DNA from: Botrytis cinerea B05.10
Lineage: Eukaryota; Ascomycota; Leotiomycetes; Helotiales; Sclerotiniaceae
Reading direction: 5' to 3'
Assembly (NCBI RefSeq): GCF_000143535.2
Contig: NC_037315.1
Span: 1,364,001-1,428,000 of the forward strand
DNA length: 64,000 nt
Made by a program: the position numbers and the translations under genes. Below are positions 1 to 14,000 of the stretch, one piece after another. Every line of letters starts with the position of its first letter. Position 1 is the first letter of the stretch. The notes under the pieces were generated by a model, which saw only the letters and a program-made list of their open reading frames with translations, did not search any database and had not been told where the DNA came from.

Positions 1-600
1 CTGCCGCTTCTCCTATCGTAAGACGCATATCGAATTATTTGAGTCTAACCCTTTAGAACAATTCCTCCAAATGAAATAACAGGTAAAAAAAGCACGTTCG
101 AACAAATGTATTCAAATACTTTATCTTTGTTCAAACCACAAAAGACTAGAAAGCTTGCCACGAAAAGAGTGTACGAAGAAAAATAACGAATGTATACCAC
201 GACTTCAGTAAGGAACGACAAATTGGATTCGCAAAGCCAAAAACGAAATTGCAGAATCACCACCAAAATCAATAACGAAGAATTCTCAAAGAAAAACCAG
301 AAGAGAAAAAAGTGGATTGAAGAAATAATCCACATGATATACATCTCATATCTCCAAGCCTAGCTGTCTACTCTTCCGAATTTCGATTCCATCCGTCAGC
401 AACAGTGTAACCCAATCCAAAGGATCAGAAACCATAATTTCTTTCGCAGACAGGGCTTTTCTCCTTCCAATAAATAGCACATCATACATTATATCATATC
501 ATTGTATCACATCGCATCCCATAAGTCAAACACCCATCCATCCCACCCTCTCTATTCACCTCTCCGCCACAGTTTATTCCATTCCCACAGCATCTCGCAC

Positions 601-947
601 GCCATCGCCATCACCATCGCCATCACCATCAAACACACACCTAGGAATCCTACATCTCAGCACCCGTATACCCAATCCCACTATACGTCAAAACCCCATC
701 CCCTCATTTCGAATGGATATTCTCCCCTCCTTCTCCCCCCTTCAAAAAATAATAATAAGAAAAGTAAAAACTCCATCCCAAATCCCCCACCAGTAACTAG
801 TCAGCCGCACGCATGCTACAACCACAAGCACAAACCCAAACACAAGCTCAGATTCCCAAATTCCCAAATTCCCACCATCCCACCACCCCCTAATCAAACT
901 CCACCAAATCTCATCCTCATCCTCATCCTCATCCCCATCCCCATCCC
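601..947. repeat. CATC-type hexanucleotide microsatellites
   Basis: Two short tandem arrays lie in a C-rich strand-biased segment: alternating GCCATC/ACCATC units at 601-630, and TCATCC units grading into CCATCC at 911-947. A related array (CTCATC/CCATCC) recurs at 7166-7200 between ferrochelatase and Ku70. Confidence 0.8.
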
Positions 948-1528
948 AAACTCTATTTCAAGCACCCATCCTATCAATCAATCTCCCTCCCGACACAAAC
1001 CGCATCTCCCCTTCCTTTTCTCTCCTCTCCTCTCTTCCCCTTTCCTCTCCTTTCCCTTCCGTTCCGTCCAAAATCCAGACCACTTCAGATCACTTCAGAT
1101 CAGGGGTATCGATCGTGGCGGTGCACGCATGCGTGCGACAAGGGTGTATGTAAATATAGCTTTTCCGTACCACCCATCCACCCATCGTTCCGAGCATACA
1201 AAAATTAACCTCATCTCCCAATCTCAAAACTTTACAGATAGAAAATTACATCTAGATCTATAGATCCATTGCAAGCCTTATAAATTTCACAACTACACAC
1301 TACAAGCTACCCATTGAACAAACTGTATGTAATTCAATGAATTCAAATTCTGGAGAAGAGAGATTACTAACTCTTTCGCCCACCCCTGAAAGAAGGATTG
1401 TTGCTTAAATTACCGATCACTCCGATGCTTATGCTGGAAATTTGATATCAGACAGGAAGATACGAATAATGACGATTACTGAAATATGCGACCAAAATTG
1501 GATTAGATTTGAAGTAAATATCATACAT

Positions 1529-1552
1529 GTGTGTATGTGTGTGTGTGTGTGT
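1529..1552. repeat. GT dinucleotide microsatellite
   Basis: A run of GT dinucleotides interrupted by one GTAT unit, within AT-rich spacer. No gene is associated with it. Confidence 0.8.
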
Positions 1553-2034
1553 ATCCTACGAATCTCTGAACACCAATATAAGAACCGCAAAGCCCGTCGG
1601 CCTTCATTCAACTACTTGTCTGTTATCTTGCTATGCACCTCTATCATGCCACATACTGTGGCTCACGCAAACTGAATATGAAAAATCCACCAAAAAATAA
1701 TCGCTCGAGTATACGTGATTGTACTATACTCCAATCCAAATATCAATACGCGCATCCGTCGCTACGTGTGCTGTCAACCATCTTAACCCCCAACGCCAGC
1801 ATGCAAAACCACCCTTTACAAAAGAAAATCGTGTATCCAACCACGAGGTATCTCATGCGCAACTCAAAGTATGTACCAATAAACGTCTGTTATACAATAT
1901 GTACTTGAGACAAGAAGAAGAAGAATAAATTAAACACCAACAACTTGTTCGTCATTGCGAACATCTACACTATCCATAATTTCTGGTGAGCTTGGTCGTT
2001 TCGGAGTTTGGAGTTCAAGAGAAACTATTGTGTA

Positions 2035-3826
2035 TCAGTAACCATACATATGGAATCGAACAGGGAGGAGCATACCATTAGGTCGAATAAACCAACTGAA
2101 AGTAAAACCCAACACAAAACATGCCGTCAAGACTAGAAAGACTGTCTGTGGATAGGTACCAACAGTTTGAGCGTAAATTAGATTGAAGATTGTAGGGCAA
2201 ACAACTCTCGCTAAAGCATGTAATAAACCTGTAGCACCTAAGAGTTGTCCTATTTGATCGTGGGGTACGTGCTTGGTTAATGCCGATTGTAATGTTGGAG
2301 AACCTACACCACCCATTGAAGCCATGATTCCAGATACCACAAAAAGCGGGCCACTACGGGCTACTGTGAATCCTAAATATCCAATAATTTCAAAGAGAAT
2401 AGAAAGTCGAATAACAATAAGATCAGTTGAATCAGCACCAGAATGATTTTCTGGAACGACGAGCCCTGACTCTCTGCGCTGTCTTCTTCGAGGTATCGTC
2501 CTGACGAGGTAATTGAAAATAGGGAGGATAACGACAAGCGTAAAAACTCGAGTACTGTTGACCACTGACATGTACAGACTTGTCTCAGAAGTCTTCCATC
2601 CAAATTGATAGCCTGAGTAATAAATGATGACGGTCATGACCCCCATGGCAACGCCAAAGATAATAGTATCGACAGTTGCAAGTAGAACAAGATTTGCGCG
2701 GACGTGTTTGGTGTTTCCGTCACCAGTGGGCCACAAAACTTTGAGAGTTGCAAGAGGATTTTTTCTTGTCAGTTTTCCCAACCAGGTTTGGTTGGCTGTG
2801 AGCAGAGCTTCAACGGCATGTTTTTCACGAGCAATTTGTTGACGTTTTTGAGTGAGTGATTCAGGTACTACCAAGAGTAAGAAAAGAATAAAGAAGGTAT
2901 GTATGCCGAGAGCTACATAGAATACCGTGAGCAAGCTATCGGTTAAGCGAAGTAATGCTGCAGCAAGCAGAGGACCAAATGCGATTCCAGAAAACAAACA
3001 GGCGTGAAAATAGGCAAAAGCTACCGCCCTTTTAGGGGGAGCAGTGCAGTCTGCTGCATATGCATGAGTGAGTGCCATTCCCGCAATGAAAGAACCACAG
3101 AGGCCGTCAAATATGGCACCGGCAAGCAGCCACTTGTATGAAACAACATCTGGATATTTCCCAGCAAGAATGGTAACAATTTCTGTCAGGAAACTACCTA
3201 TGCTTGAAATCACCAGAATCTTCTTTCTTCCATGTCGATCAGACCAAGCCCCAAGCACTGGGGACATAATGGCGCTGAATATTCCTGTAATGACCGTGAT
3301 AGCTAACATAAACTTAGTGACCAGCGATTGTACTTCAGGAATTCTGCATTGAGGATTATCGGATCCGAGTAACACAGGAGCGAAAAGGAAGTTTGGATCC
3401 TGAGAAGATCTCTCTGCGAGATACGATCGACATACGAGGGCGAGGATGAGATTGAGTTTCGGTACGATGATTCCACCTACTGCGAGAGCCAGCAGGAAGA
3501 ACGGAAATATGAGCCAGTATACCTGAGAACGCACATGTTAGTATATATTGAGCCAAAAGAAATTGCGCAGAACATACAGATGGTTTATGCCACCATGTTA
3601 GCCCCGCAAAATCCCCATGCCCCTCCCATGATGTCTCCTCATTTCCTCCATGTCTTTGCCCCTCTTGTGCCCTCTCATTGCCCAGTAATGGAGCCGTCTC
3701 AGACTCCGGTGTTAAAATCGATTTGCGAACTCTCGTGTGCCTCCTCAAAGCAGTCATCGCGCCCCAAATGGTCATTGGCTCCTCCGGCCGTTGGTCTGCA
3801 TGTTCGTTCTCCATTCTCATCGTCAT
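2035..3826 (-). CDS. MFS membrane transporter (TetA/HIAT1-like group)
   Basis: This is a two-exon gene: exon 1 at 3578-3826 and exon 2 at 2035-3522. The 55-nt intron (3523-3577) has donor GTATGT, branch TACTAAC and acceptor CAG, and joining them gives 578 aa. The first 80 residues are hydrophilic and cytosolic in character. From KPSVYWL onward there are about 12 hydrophobic segments. The loop after the second transmembrane segment carries the MFS signature as GAWSDRHGRKK, and a charged central loop of about 50 residues separates the two halves. The pattern resembles fungal members of the tetracycline-resistance/HIAT1-like group (yeast YCR023C type), plasma-membrane or vacuolar carriers of unassigned substrate. 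The gene stands alone, so context gives no substrate. The intron-joined model is preferred over the second-exon ORF alone because it restores the conserved entry into the first transmembrane helix. Confidence 0.85.
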
Positions 3827-5412
3827 CTTATCGTTGTATCGCCACTCGGTCAGTATAAGTTCGATTGTGGCATTGAGTTACAATGACGTCGGCGCAGCCA
3901 GGTTAGAGTATTTGTTCACAGTAATTTCTCGTGCCAGTAATGGAAATACTGGCAGAGACCGGAGGAGGAGAATCTATGTTATATACCAAAAGGAATCACT
4001 AATTGATTAGAAATGAGAGTGAAGCAAACCCAAGCTTATCATCTAATCCAGCTTGCCCAAGATAGGAAGATAGTTAAGCAGAAAAGTGGGCAGGCCTGGC
4101 TCTGTTTGTGCGCGTTGGGTGATAGGTAGACTGATAGAGGAGATAATCCACGAGAACTTCTTTTAAGGTTCTTCGCACGGTTGTCAATCAAATAGTTATT
4201 CTTCAGGTCTCGAACTCTGTTCCTTGCTGAATCAAAGAGTGAAGTTCGAGAACAAAAGGAAGGAACCCGAAGTTACCTATGTGTGTATGTGTGTATGTAT
4301 GTATGTATGTATGTATGTATGTATGTATGTATGTATGTATGTATGTATGTATGTATCTATCTATCTATCTATCGATCTGCCACACACCAAGATATGGCGA
4401 GATAGATCACATATGACGACACCAACCGATGTATTAGCAATAGAGCAGTATGAACTCGGTACATACGGAAACATAGCAAAAGGCGACTTCCAACAAATAT
4501 CACACGGACTTGGCTACCATATCTTCCACAGCAAAGAAACCACTCAGCTACCTCCTACCTTGCTTCCCGGGTAATCTTACTACAACACATTGTTTCAAGA
4601 AGGGATGGAATGCAATAAAAGGAGATTTCTTGATTGATAATCGCGGTTCGCGGTTCCCACTGTCCGATTGGGTCAAGACATGAAAAATGTTAATAATTCG
4701 ACATGGGATTCGATGCTCCGTGTCTGTGGGTTGGTGTACGATATTCGGGGATGGAAATCTGCATTCGATGACTTCATCACTATCTATCTAACATCTAACA
4801 TTCGGTGACTATGCAAGCTGAGAGCCACGCTCAGGAATGCATCTACCAACATATCTACCAATCCCAACACACGTGCTCCATTCGCCATCCATCATACATA
4901 CTGTGCACATCGTACCTACATATAACGTATAATGATAATGCCCATATATAACAACTTACCAAGGTACCAGTTCGGTTGGGCGACTATAGAAGACATATTC
5001 ATTCATTATCAGTGAAGCAATGTTCGGAAAATGAATAGGCTGATCGTTTGTCTTATTAGGGTTTGAAAGCTACCTAGCTACCTAGCTACCCATCAATCTC
5101 ACATTTACACTCTTTTCGGTTTCATCTTCACACCAACTAGTTCCTCTTCATCACCCAATGCCTTGTCTAGATGGTGACGTCTGATTAATTGCAGCCAGCC
5201 TACAGAGTTGGTGGCTAAAGAGTCCCACATCGTGTGGCGACCCGCCAGAGTGTATCAATCAGGTTAGTGACCAAAATCGGTACGATGTTGTCCCTGATAC
5301 CGACACGGACTTTCTGAACATGTGCATCCCGCTCGAATTCGCTCCTCAATCCTCTATACGCTAATGGACCTGTCTATCATAATGCATGTTCATAAATATT
5401 ATCCCCCTTTCC
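3827..5412. other. Spacer between MFS and ferrochelatase genes
   Basis: This holds the MFS gene's upstream region and the ferrochelatase 3' side. Apart from the tetranucleotide array at 4281-4373 and a small CTAGCTAC repeat near 5075-5090, I see no coding or RNA gene. Confidence 0.5.
4281..4373. repeat. Compound (GTAT)n-(CTAT)n microsatellite
   Basis: After two GTGTGTAT-type units the array is a pure GTAT tetranucleotide repeat to about 4356, then switches to CTAT units ending near 4373. The frame through it encodes a Met-Tyr-Val-Cys repeat that is not a real protein. Confidence 0.9.
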
Positions 5413-6821
<1,409 letters not shown>

Positions 6822-7374
6822 CTTGGGGTACTCGAAAGGCAGACAGAAGAAGACGGTTATCACTCAATGGACAAACAGAGTGTTGAATTCATAGAATTAA
6901 GTTTGCAAGATTTTACTTTTTCTCAGCGGAGATATATTATTATCTGTAAAGACAACTTTCCCTCTTATCCGATGGCTAGAATATGAACAAGGATTAACAT
7001 GATGCTTGGATCGCCGGAGCTCTGGAAACGCCGATGTCTTTGCGCCAATCAATCTGGATAGATTTGGAATGCCTGTGTCACGTGTCGACGCACTCTAGCG
7101 TCTTTAGATGTTGCTCCACTTTCGCGGTTCAACGCGTCTACCTGATCGTTTGAGCATTTCCATTCTCATCTCCATCTCCATCCCCATCCCCATCCCCATT
7201 ACATGGCATGGCATGATATCTCTCTATTGCACACCACACATACCGTCTTTCTCTACTGTGGTTTACATTCAACCAACATCCATTTACTGTCCACATCCTG
7301 ATTGTTAGAAACCCATTGATTTAGAGTCTACATCCTCAATCCATCCCCTTGACTTTCGAACAAGATAAACAAGC
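6822..7374. promoter_or_regulatory. Divergent ferrochelatase/Ku70 intergenic region with CACGTG
   Basis: This 553-bp region must hold both promoters. It contains a palindromic E-box CACGTG at 7079-7084 (context TCACGTG, the form bound by yeast Cbf1-type bHLH proteins) and a CTCATC/CCATCC microsatellite at 7166-7200. Use of the E-box is inference only. Confidence 0.4.
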
Positions 7375-9437
7375 ATGGCAGATTCAGAAACGTGGAAGCG
7401 CGAAGAGGACGAAGAGGAAGAAGAAGAGGAAGCCGATGAGATTGTGAGATTCGTATAACTTCTTCCGGCTTCAATCGACCCTAACAGCTACTATTAGGAC
7501 TATCGCACACAAAAAGATGCAGTTCTTTTCGTCATTGACGTCAGCGAATCGATGCTTACTCCCCCTCCACCTTCCGATTCGAAGAAAGCCGATACAGATA
7601 GTCCCACGCTTGCCGCTCTTAAGTGCGCTCATATGATCATGCAGCAGCGCATCATCTCCAGCCCGAAGGATATGATGGGTATCATGTTATATGGCACAGA
7701 AGAAACAAAGTTCAAAGACCAAAGTGGATTGGACACCTCGGTGTATCCTCACTGCTATCTTCTCACAGATCTCGATATACCATCCGCCAAGGATGTCAGG
7801 GCATTGAAGGAGATTGTCGAAGACGAAGAGGAAGCGAACAAAATATTGATTCCAACGGAAGAAACTTTAGACATGAACAACTTGTTATTCTGTGCCAATC
7901 AAATATTCACAACAAGAGCGCCCAATTTCGGATCGAGAAGACTGTTCATTATAACTGATAAAGATGATCCACATTCTGGAGATAAGTCTCAAAAGTCATT
8001 GGCTGCAGTTCGAGCTAAGGATCTGTATGATATTGGTGTTGTTATTGAACTGTTCCCTATATCGACTCGTGACCATGAGTTTGATCGCACTAAATTCTAT
8101 GATGTACGTTTAGATTTCCCCTTCTCCTTGATTTTCGTTACTTTCCTCTAACAGTAAAATAGGATATTATTTATCGTGACCCGCTCGCCGAAGATCCACC
8201 AATTGTCGGTCCGAACAGTCTCAAATCTAACGGTGATGGACTGTCTCTACTAAACAATCTTATCTTGGACGTCAACTCGAAACAAGTAGCCAAAAGATCT
8301 CTATTCTCCAATCTACCATTCGAAATAGGACCCAATCTCACCATATCTGTGAATGGATATAACGTTCTCCACAAACAAACTCCAGCCAGACGTACATTTG
8401 TTTGGATGGGAGGAGAAGTTCCCGAAAAGCCAACTTTGGAAACGACACAGATGGCCGAAGACACAGCTCGTGTTATTCAGAAGGTAGAAATCAAGAAGGC
8501 CTATCAATTCGGCGGCTCACAAGTTCTTTTCACTCCGGACGAGCAAAAGCAACTAAAGGATTTTGGACAACCAGGACTTCGCATTATTGGCTTCAAGCCT
8601 CAATCCATGTTACCCTTTTGGGCATCTGTACATAAATCAACATTTATATATCCCAGCGAAGCCGACTATGTTGGCTCAACTCGAGTTTTCTCTGCTCTGT
8701 GGGAAAAACTCCTCAAAGATAAGAAAATGGGTCTAGGATGGTACATCGCTCGCAAAAATGCTATTCCTGCCATTGTCGCTATTTTACCTTCGGCTGAAAA
8801 GCTAGATCCTGCCACAAACCAACAGATTTTCCCCGCTGGTCTATGGCTCTATCCTATGCCTTTTGCTGACGACCTCAGAAGTGTAGCAGCGCCAGCTCCT
8901 ATAGTTGCGCCGGATGAACTGATCGATAACATGCGCGTCGTTGTACAACAACTACAGTTACCAAAAGCTCAATACGATCCAAGGAACTACCCAAATCCAA
9001 GTCTACAGTGGCATTATCGGATCCTCCAAGCTATGGCTCTAGAAGAAGATGTTCCTGAAAACCCGGAAGATAAAACGGTACCAAAGTACAGGCAGATAGA
9101 GAAGAGATGTGGAGCGTATATTAACGAATGGGGACGGACTCTCGCTTTTGAGTACGAAAAATGGTGCAGGGAAAAAGGCAACGCATTGAAAAGAGAGCGC
9201 GATGAGGGAATCGATGAGCCTGAGGTGCCGAGGAAGAAAAAGATTTTGGTAAAAAGTTCGGCTAAAAAACTGTCAGAGATGGATAGAGAGGAGTTGAGTA
9301 ATTTGGTATCGAATGGAGGATTGGAAAAATTCAAGGTGGCTGATCTGAAGGACTGGCTATTGGCGAAGGGGCTAAACAGTGCGGGGAAGAAAGCCGATCT
9401 GGTGGAGCGACTCGAGCAGTGGGTAGAGGATAATTAA
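7375..9437 (+). CDS. KU70: Ku70, DNA end-binding subunit of NHEJ
   Basis: Ku70 pairs with Ku80 to encircle broken DNA ends for non-homologous end joining; it also works at telomeres. Three exons (7375-7443, 7498-8103, 8163-9437) give 649 aa. Exon 1 encodes a short acidic leader ([17 protein letters not shown]). The von Willebrand A-like domain begins at [13 protein letters not shown] and runs to about residue 225. The Ku core beta-barrel ([32 protein letters not shown]) follows, then the C-terminal arm. The last ~35 residues ([22 protein letters not shown]) form a SAP DNA-binding motif, as in other fungal and animal Ku70. Intron donors are GTGAGA and GTACGT. The gene looks intact. Confidence 0.95.
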
Positions 9438-11090
9438 TCGCTCGTTAAAAAGGTGACTTTGATTTTCGTGATAATGTAGGGTTTTGGTGCAATGGCGTAG
9501 GAAAGATGTACTACTTTGCACAAGTAGGATATGTACTTGTTATGATTGAATGCGGCTCCAGAGATAATTTCATCGTCTAGCAAGGTCAAGCTAGTAACAT
9601 AATGAGGTTTATTAAAAGCAGAATTCGCTTATCTTTGTCCATTCGCATTGCACTCTTATCTGATATTCAATTTTGATCACAGTGCAGAAAATCAATAATA
9701 GATGGTTTTACAGCAGGGCCTAAAGATGATATCACGAATGGACATCAATTGACTCAAGAATTGCACCATAAATTGATTCAGCACATGCGCAGCCTGATTC
9801 GCCCAGCCGATTTTCTACACACGGATTCACTTTTAGAACCTCGCGGGCATCTTGTCAATGATTTATAGCGGCTCTTCGAAAATGTCGCCATTAGTACGCT
9901 TGGCGAGCCGAGAACCACGTATACAATCCAACTCACAGATTGTTGCAGATCTGGTGTTATTAGATAACCCAGTGCCAATTCCCTATCAGTAAATGCAACA
10001 TTTCAAATTTCACGGCAACGTCTGCTTCTATAACGCCAAGACTATATGGCTAGGCTAGCTTACCGTCTTCAAGTATGGTTTGCGGCGCTGCTGGTTGGTA
10101 GTCACAGATTACATATCGCTATTCGTAAATGAGGTTTCGTTGCCTATGACAGGATACTAATTTCTGCACTGTTCTGCTCTGTCTATGTGACGAGTTGATA
10201 CTACCAACTCAATATTGCATCGGGTCTTTACGAAGGTCTGTCTCGAGAGACGGAGCTCTTGTGAAGATAGTGGTGGGAAACCGTTAGTAAATTATATGGC
10301 AGAGACAGTCGTTCATCTGCATGCGCGTCGTGTCGAAACTTGTAAATGAATTTCCTTGCATTATCAGAAAAAAAGGGCTGAGGGAGTATCGAGCGAAGCA
10401 CTAGGAGCACGAATGCTGCTCTGGTGAAAGCGGGCGGTCATGAGATGAGACAGAAGGATTTGATCAGGTCAGATTGATCTTAAATCCTGAAACGATGCAG
10501 TAGATTTCCCACATGAAAAATTACTCCAAGATCTCTCTCGATCCAAGGTTCTCTTGCTCTATCATGCGTTCACTTTATGTACAAAGAACCCTCTGGTCTT
10601 CCCGTGATTCGTTCGCGACCCATCCATTGAATCTTATTGTATATCTTCTTTCTTGAGGTCACCTCACAAGATCTATAACCAAATACTCTTGTGTCCTTTA
10701 TATTCTAGTCTATTCATTTTCAAATGCTGGTCATTTTATTGAAAACCACCCAAGATTCTTCAGTCACTTTTCATTTACATTCCCTTGAACGCAACGTCTC
10801 ACATTTTACCAAGTCAATTATGTGATGCAAATGTGTTCTTCTTTTCGTCTCCTCACCTCCCAAAGTATACACAAACGAGAAGATTCATTAGATGACGAAA
10901 TGCCTCATATATCATAGACATACTAATATTAACAAAAGAAAGAAGAGAGTATGAGCTAAAGAAACAAGTTTTGTGTGAAAAACGCCCAATACTATGCATG
11001 CTCGACTTTGTGAAACATCCCTTGAATATTCTTACATTTTACAATGCTCTTTCTTTTCTGCGGTAGTCGAAATTCAAGAACTCAACTCCT
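9438..11090. other. Convergent spacer between Ku70 and THO2
   Basis: This holds the 3' ends of two convergent genes. The short minus-strand frames at 9778-9978 and 10228-10410 show no family resemblance or splice logic. I see nothing else supportable. Confidence 0.5.
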
Positions 11091-14000
11091 CTATCTCCTT
11101 GGTCTTTTATCATGACCACCTTCCCTCATGCTATCTTGATCACTTCTTCTCTTCCTGCCACTGCCTCCATCGTCCCGCATACCTCGTCCGTCACGTTCAC
11201 TTCTATCAGATCTATCCGATCGTTGGTTCCGTCGGTCTCCTCCCCTATCCGCTCCTCTGCTATCGGGAGCATTTGGCCAGTTACCACCGCCAGCATTACC
11301 ATCATGCTGATCACGTTGAGAATCACGTTCTCCGCCATGCGCATCTCGACGACTACTATCTCTATCGCGATGCTCTCTTTCTCCTCTTCCACCGCCAGCT
11401 AACAAGTCTCTGCTAGCAGAAGGATCTCCTCTCGAGTGTCTGTCTGAATCTCTAGACTCTCTATCGCCTCCGCGGATCCTGTGTTCACTCCTTGATGAGC
11501 GTTCATCTTCCGGAGGGCCACCACGTTTCTGTTCCCTATTCCGATCGCTAGGTGAAGTGCGACGACTACGAGTAGATCGATCATTCCTCGAACCACGTCC
11601 TCCTCGATCACCACGATCGCGATCGTCACTGCTTGGTGCGGGATTTCCAATTAGATCGGCACGAGCAGGATTTATCAAGTCTCTCCCAGAATCCCTAGCT
11701 TGTGCGGGAGGCGGACCTGGAGGAGGAGGTGGTGGAGGCGGGAGAATCGGGGTAGGGGGACCAGAAATTGGAGTTTGAGGTTGACCTCCTTGGCGTCTTC
11801 CACGACGTTCTTGTCCTTGCGGATGCTTGGTTTCTTCAAGCATACGATTGATGTTATTGATTAAATTTGGCTGTCTTGCACCGCGTGGTGGACGTTCATT
11901 TGATGAGGCAGGCCCAGTTGGTGCACCATTCATTCGAGAAATAGGACTGTTTTGAGCCTGGGATTTGGGGCCGAGGGGTGCAACTTGTGTTTGAAGAGGT
12001 GGTGCAGTTGGCCTTGAACGCGCGCTATCTTGATGGGAAGGGGTGATGTTTGCCGGAGGTGCTTGACCGCCAAAGCTCCTTACTCTATCTGGGTGCATAC
12101 CGCTAGGAGCAGCAGTGGCAGCTGGTGGTGCCTGCATAGGTGGCTGAGTGGCTTGTGGACCTAAGTGCTTCAATCGATCTGGATGTACTCCTGATGTTGG
12201 AGTCGATGCGGCGGACGTTGTAGGTACTGCAGCGTGTGCAGACGCCGCTGGTTCAATTTGACTTGGGCCTAATCGTCGCGGGTGCCGTCCACCAGAAGGA
12301 CCTGTGGGAGGTTGTTTATCTGGACTTGGTGGCCGAGGAATGTCAAGTGCAGGAGCATTGGCCGACCTTCCATCACGTCGTCCCTGCGGTGCGTTGGCCA
12401 TCCTATTATTGCCACGATTTCTGTCACGAGGCCCAGATGGGATATCTGGTTGCTGATTCAAGCGACCGAAGTTAGGGTCAACTTGCGATCTATTTAGTCT
12501 GCCATGATCGGGGTCCACAGGACGGGGAAGAGACTGGGGTTGTTGAAAGGAAGGATTATCCCTTGATCTATCTTGAGGAGGGACTCGGTCGCTCACTCGA
12601 TCAGCTGGCCTCTCTCCTCTTGGACCAGCTGGTGGTGGTGCAACTTCGTCAGCACGACCTCTTGAAGTATTTAGTGAATCTATGGTTATGTTTCGATTCG
12701 ATCTGTCATCGCGCCTTGGATGTTGATGATCCTTTTCGGAATCATGTCGTCTTGGAGGTGGTGAATTTTGCCTCGAAGGGCGCTCTCTAGTGTCATCTCT
12801 AGGTCGACGAGGGGAATCGGCGCGAGATGGCTCATTACCACTTGATATCAGAGCGGCCCGTTCAGGATTGATCAACTCTTGCCTATCTGGGTTTACTAGT
12901 GCTAATCTATCGGGATTGATTGCTGGGCCACGATCCGAAGTAGACGATGCTTTCGGTGGGGAAATTGCTGCTTCACGAGACAAGCGACCACCATTATCTG
13001 GAGTACGGTACCCATTAGATGAAGCCCGATCTGTAGTATCTCTTCCTGATTCATTGTTCCACCTCGGATTCGAATCTGGTCGGGGTCGTTCACGTTCATT
13101 GTTTGGTGCACGATCGTTGTTTCTGAAATCTCTTGGCGGGGTATCCATACCCCTCCTGTCACCTGGAGGAAAATCACGGCCGCGATCCCTAGTTCTATCC
13201 CGGACCAGCTCTGTAACTCTAGGATCTCTCATGTCTCGTCTATCGTCATTCCTAGCGGGATGACGATCCATCATTTGTCGACCCGGGATGGGGGCATCAG
13301 GCCTATTGGGTAGGTTATGATTTGCTGGCATGTTCCTCTGCAAGTCAGGTCTTGCTGGTATGTTAGCAGGTGCTGAATTTGGAGCCGAAGCTCGAGCAGC
13401 ATTTTCACGCAAGATTCTTTCGCGTCTTAGTAATATCTCGGACTTCCTTCCTTCACCGGGCGTCGACGATGCTTTATCCTTGACACCAGAATTATCAGAC
13501 GGTACCTCCTTCAACACGTTGCCATTACCAGCTGCAGAAGCCAGTTTTGCATCATCAACTTCACCGTCTTCGACCTCAGTGGTGAAGTTCTTTGGGGTAG
13601 AGGCTCCCATAGAGCTTATAGAAGTTAGACTAAGATATGTAGATTGAGGTTATAGGCACTGACTTAGCTCTAGATTGGGGTTTGAACTCAGGAGCTGTGG
13701 GCTTCAGAGTTGTTTTGGAAGCAGGTCCTTGCTTGGAGGCATCTAGTGAGGGGCTGTTATTCGCTTGCACAGGGGCCTCCTATAGGTGGTTAGTCTCATT
13801 CAATTTTGGGGTTCGTTTTCACTTACCAGGCTATAACCAAAGGCTTGAACCATCACCCATGACTTGGACTTTTTCTTTAGTTGTACCAAGATGGCATTAC
13901 CAGCAAGAGAAAGATCTTCCCTCGCACCCTTCTCTCGGGCAACAATTGTCTCAAGCTGCTTCACAAAACTGTTGCCCATGAAGTTGACCGCTGGGAACAC

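Larger units (their letters stand above)
1..2034. other. Left edge: no supported gene
   Basis: No gene can be supported here. The stretch from about 490 to 1080 is pyrimidine-rich on the plus strand with CATC/CCATC-type repeats, which makes a long open frame of serine, proline and histidine that looks like composition rather than coding. A hydrophobic minus-strand frame at 45-344 has no family resemblance. From about 1300 to 2030 I see only AT-rich spacer with a GT microsatellite. Confidence 0.5.

Noticed and set aside
45..344. 99-codon hydrophobic minus-strand frame
   Set aside because: AT-rich DNA readily gives Phe/Leu/Ile-rich frames; no family, promoter or partner exon seen.
502..1263. 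253-codon plus-strand frame
   Set aside because: Composition is almost only Ser, Pro, His, Thr and Asn from CATC/CCAT repeats; no domain or splice logic.
12790..13263. 157-codon plus-strand frame antisense to the Tho2 tail
   Set aside because: Shadow of the Arg/Ser-rich codons of the real gene.
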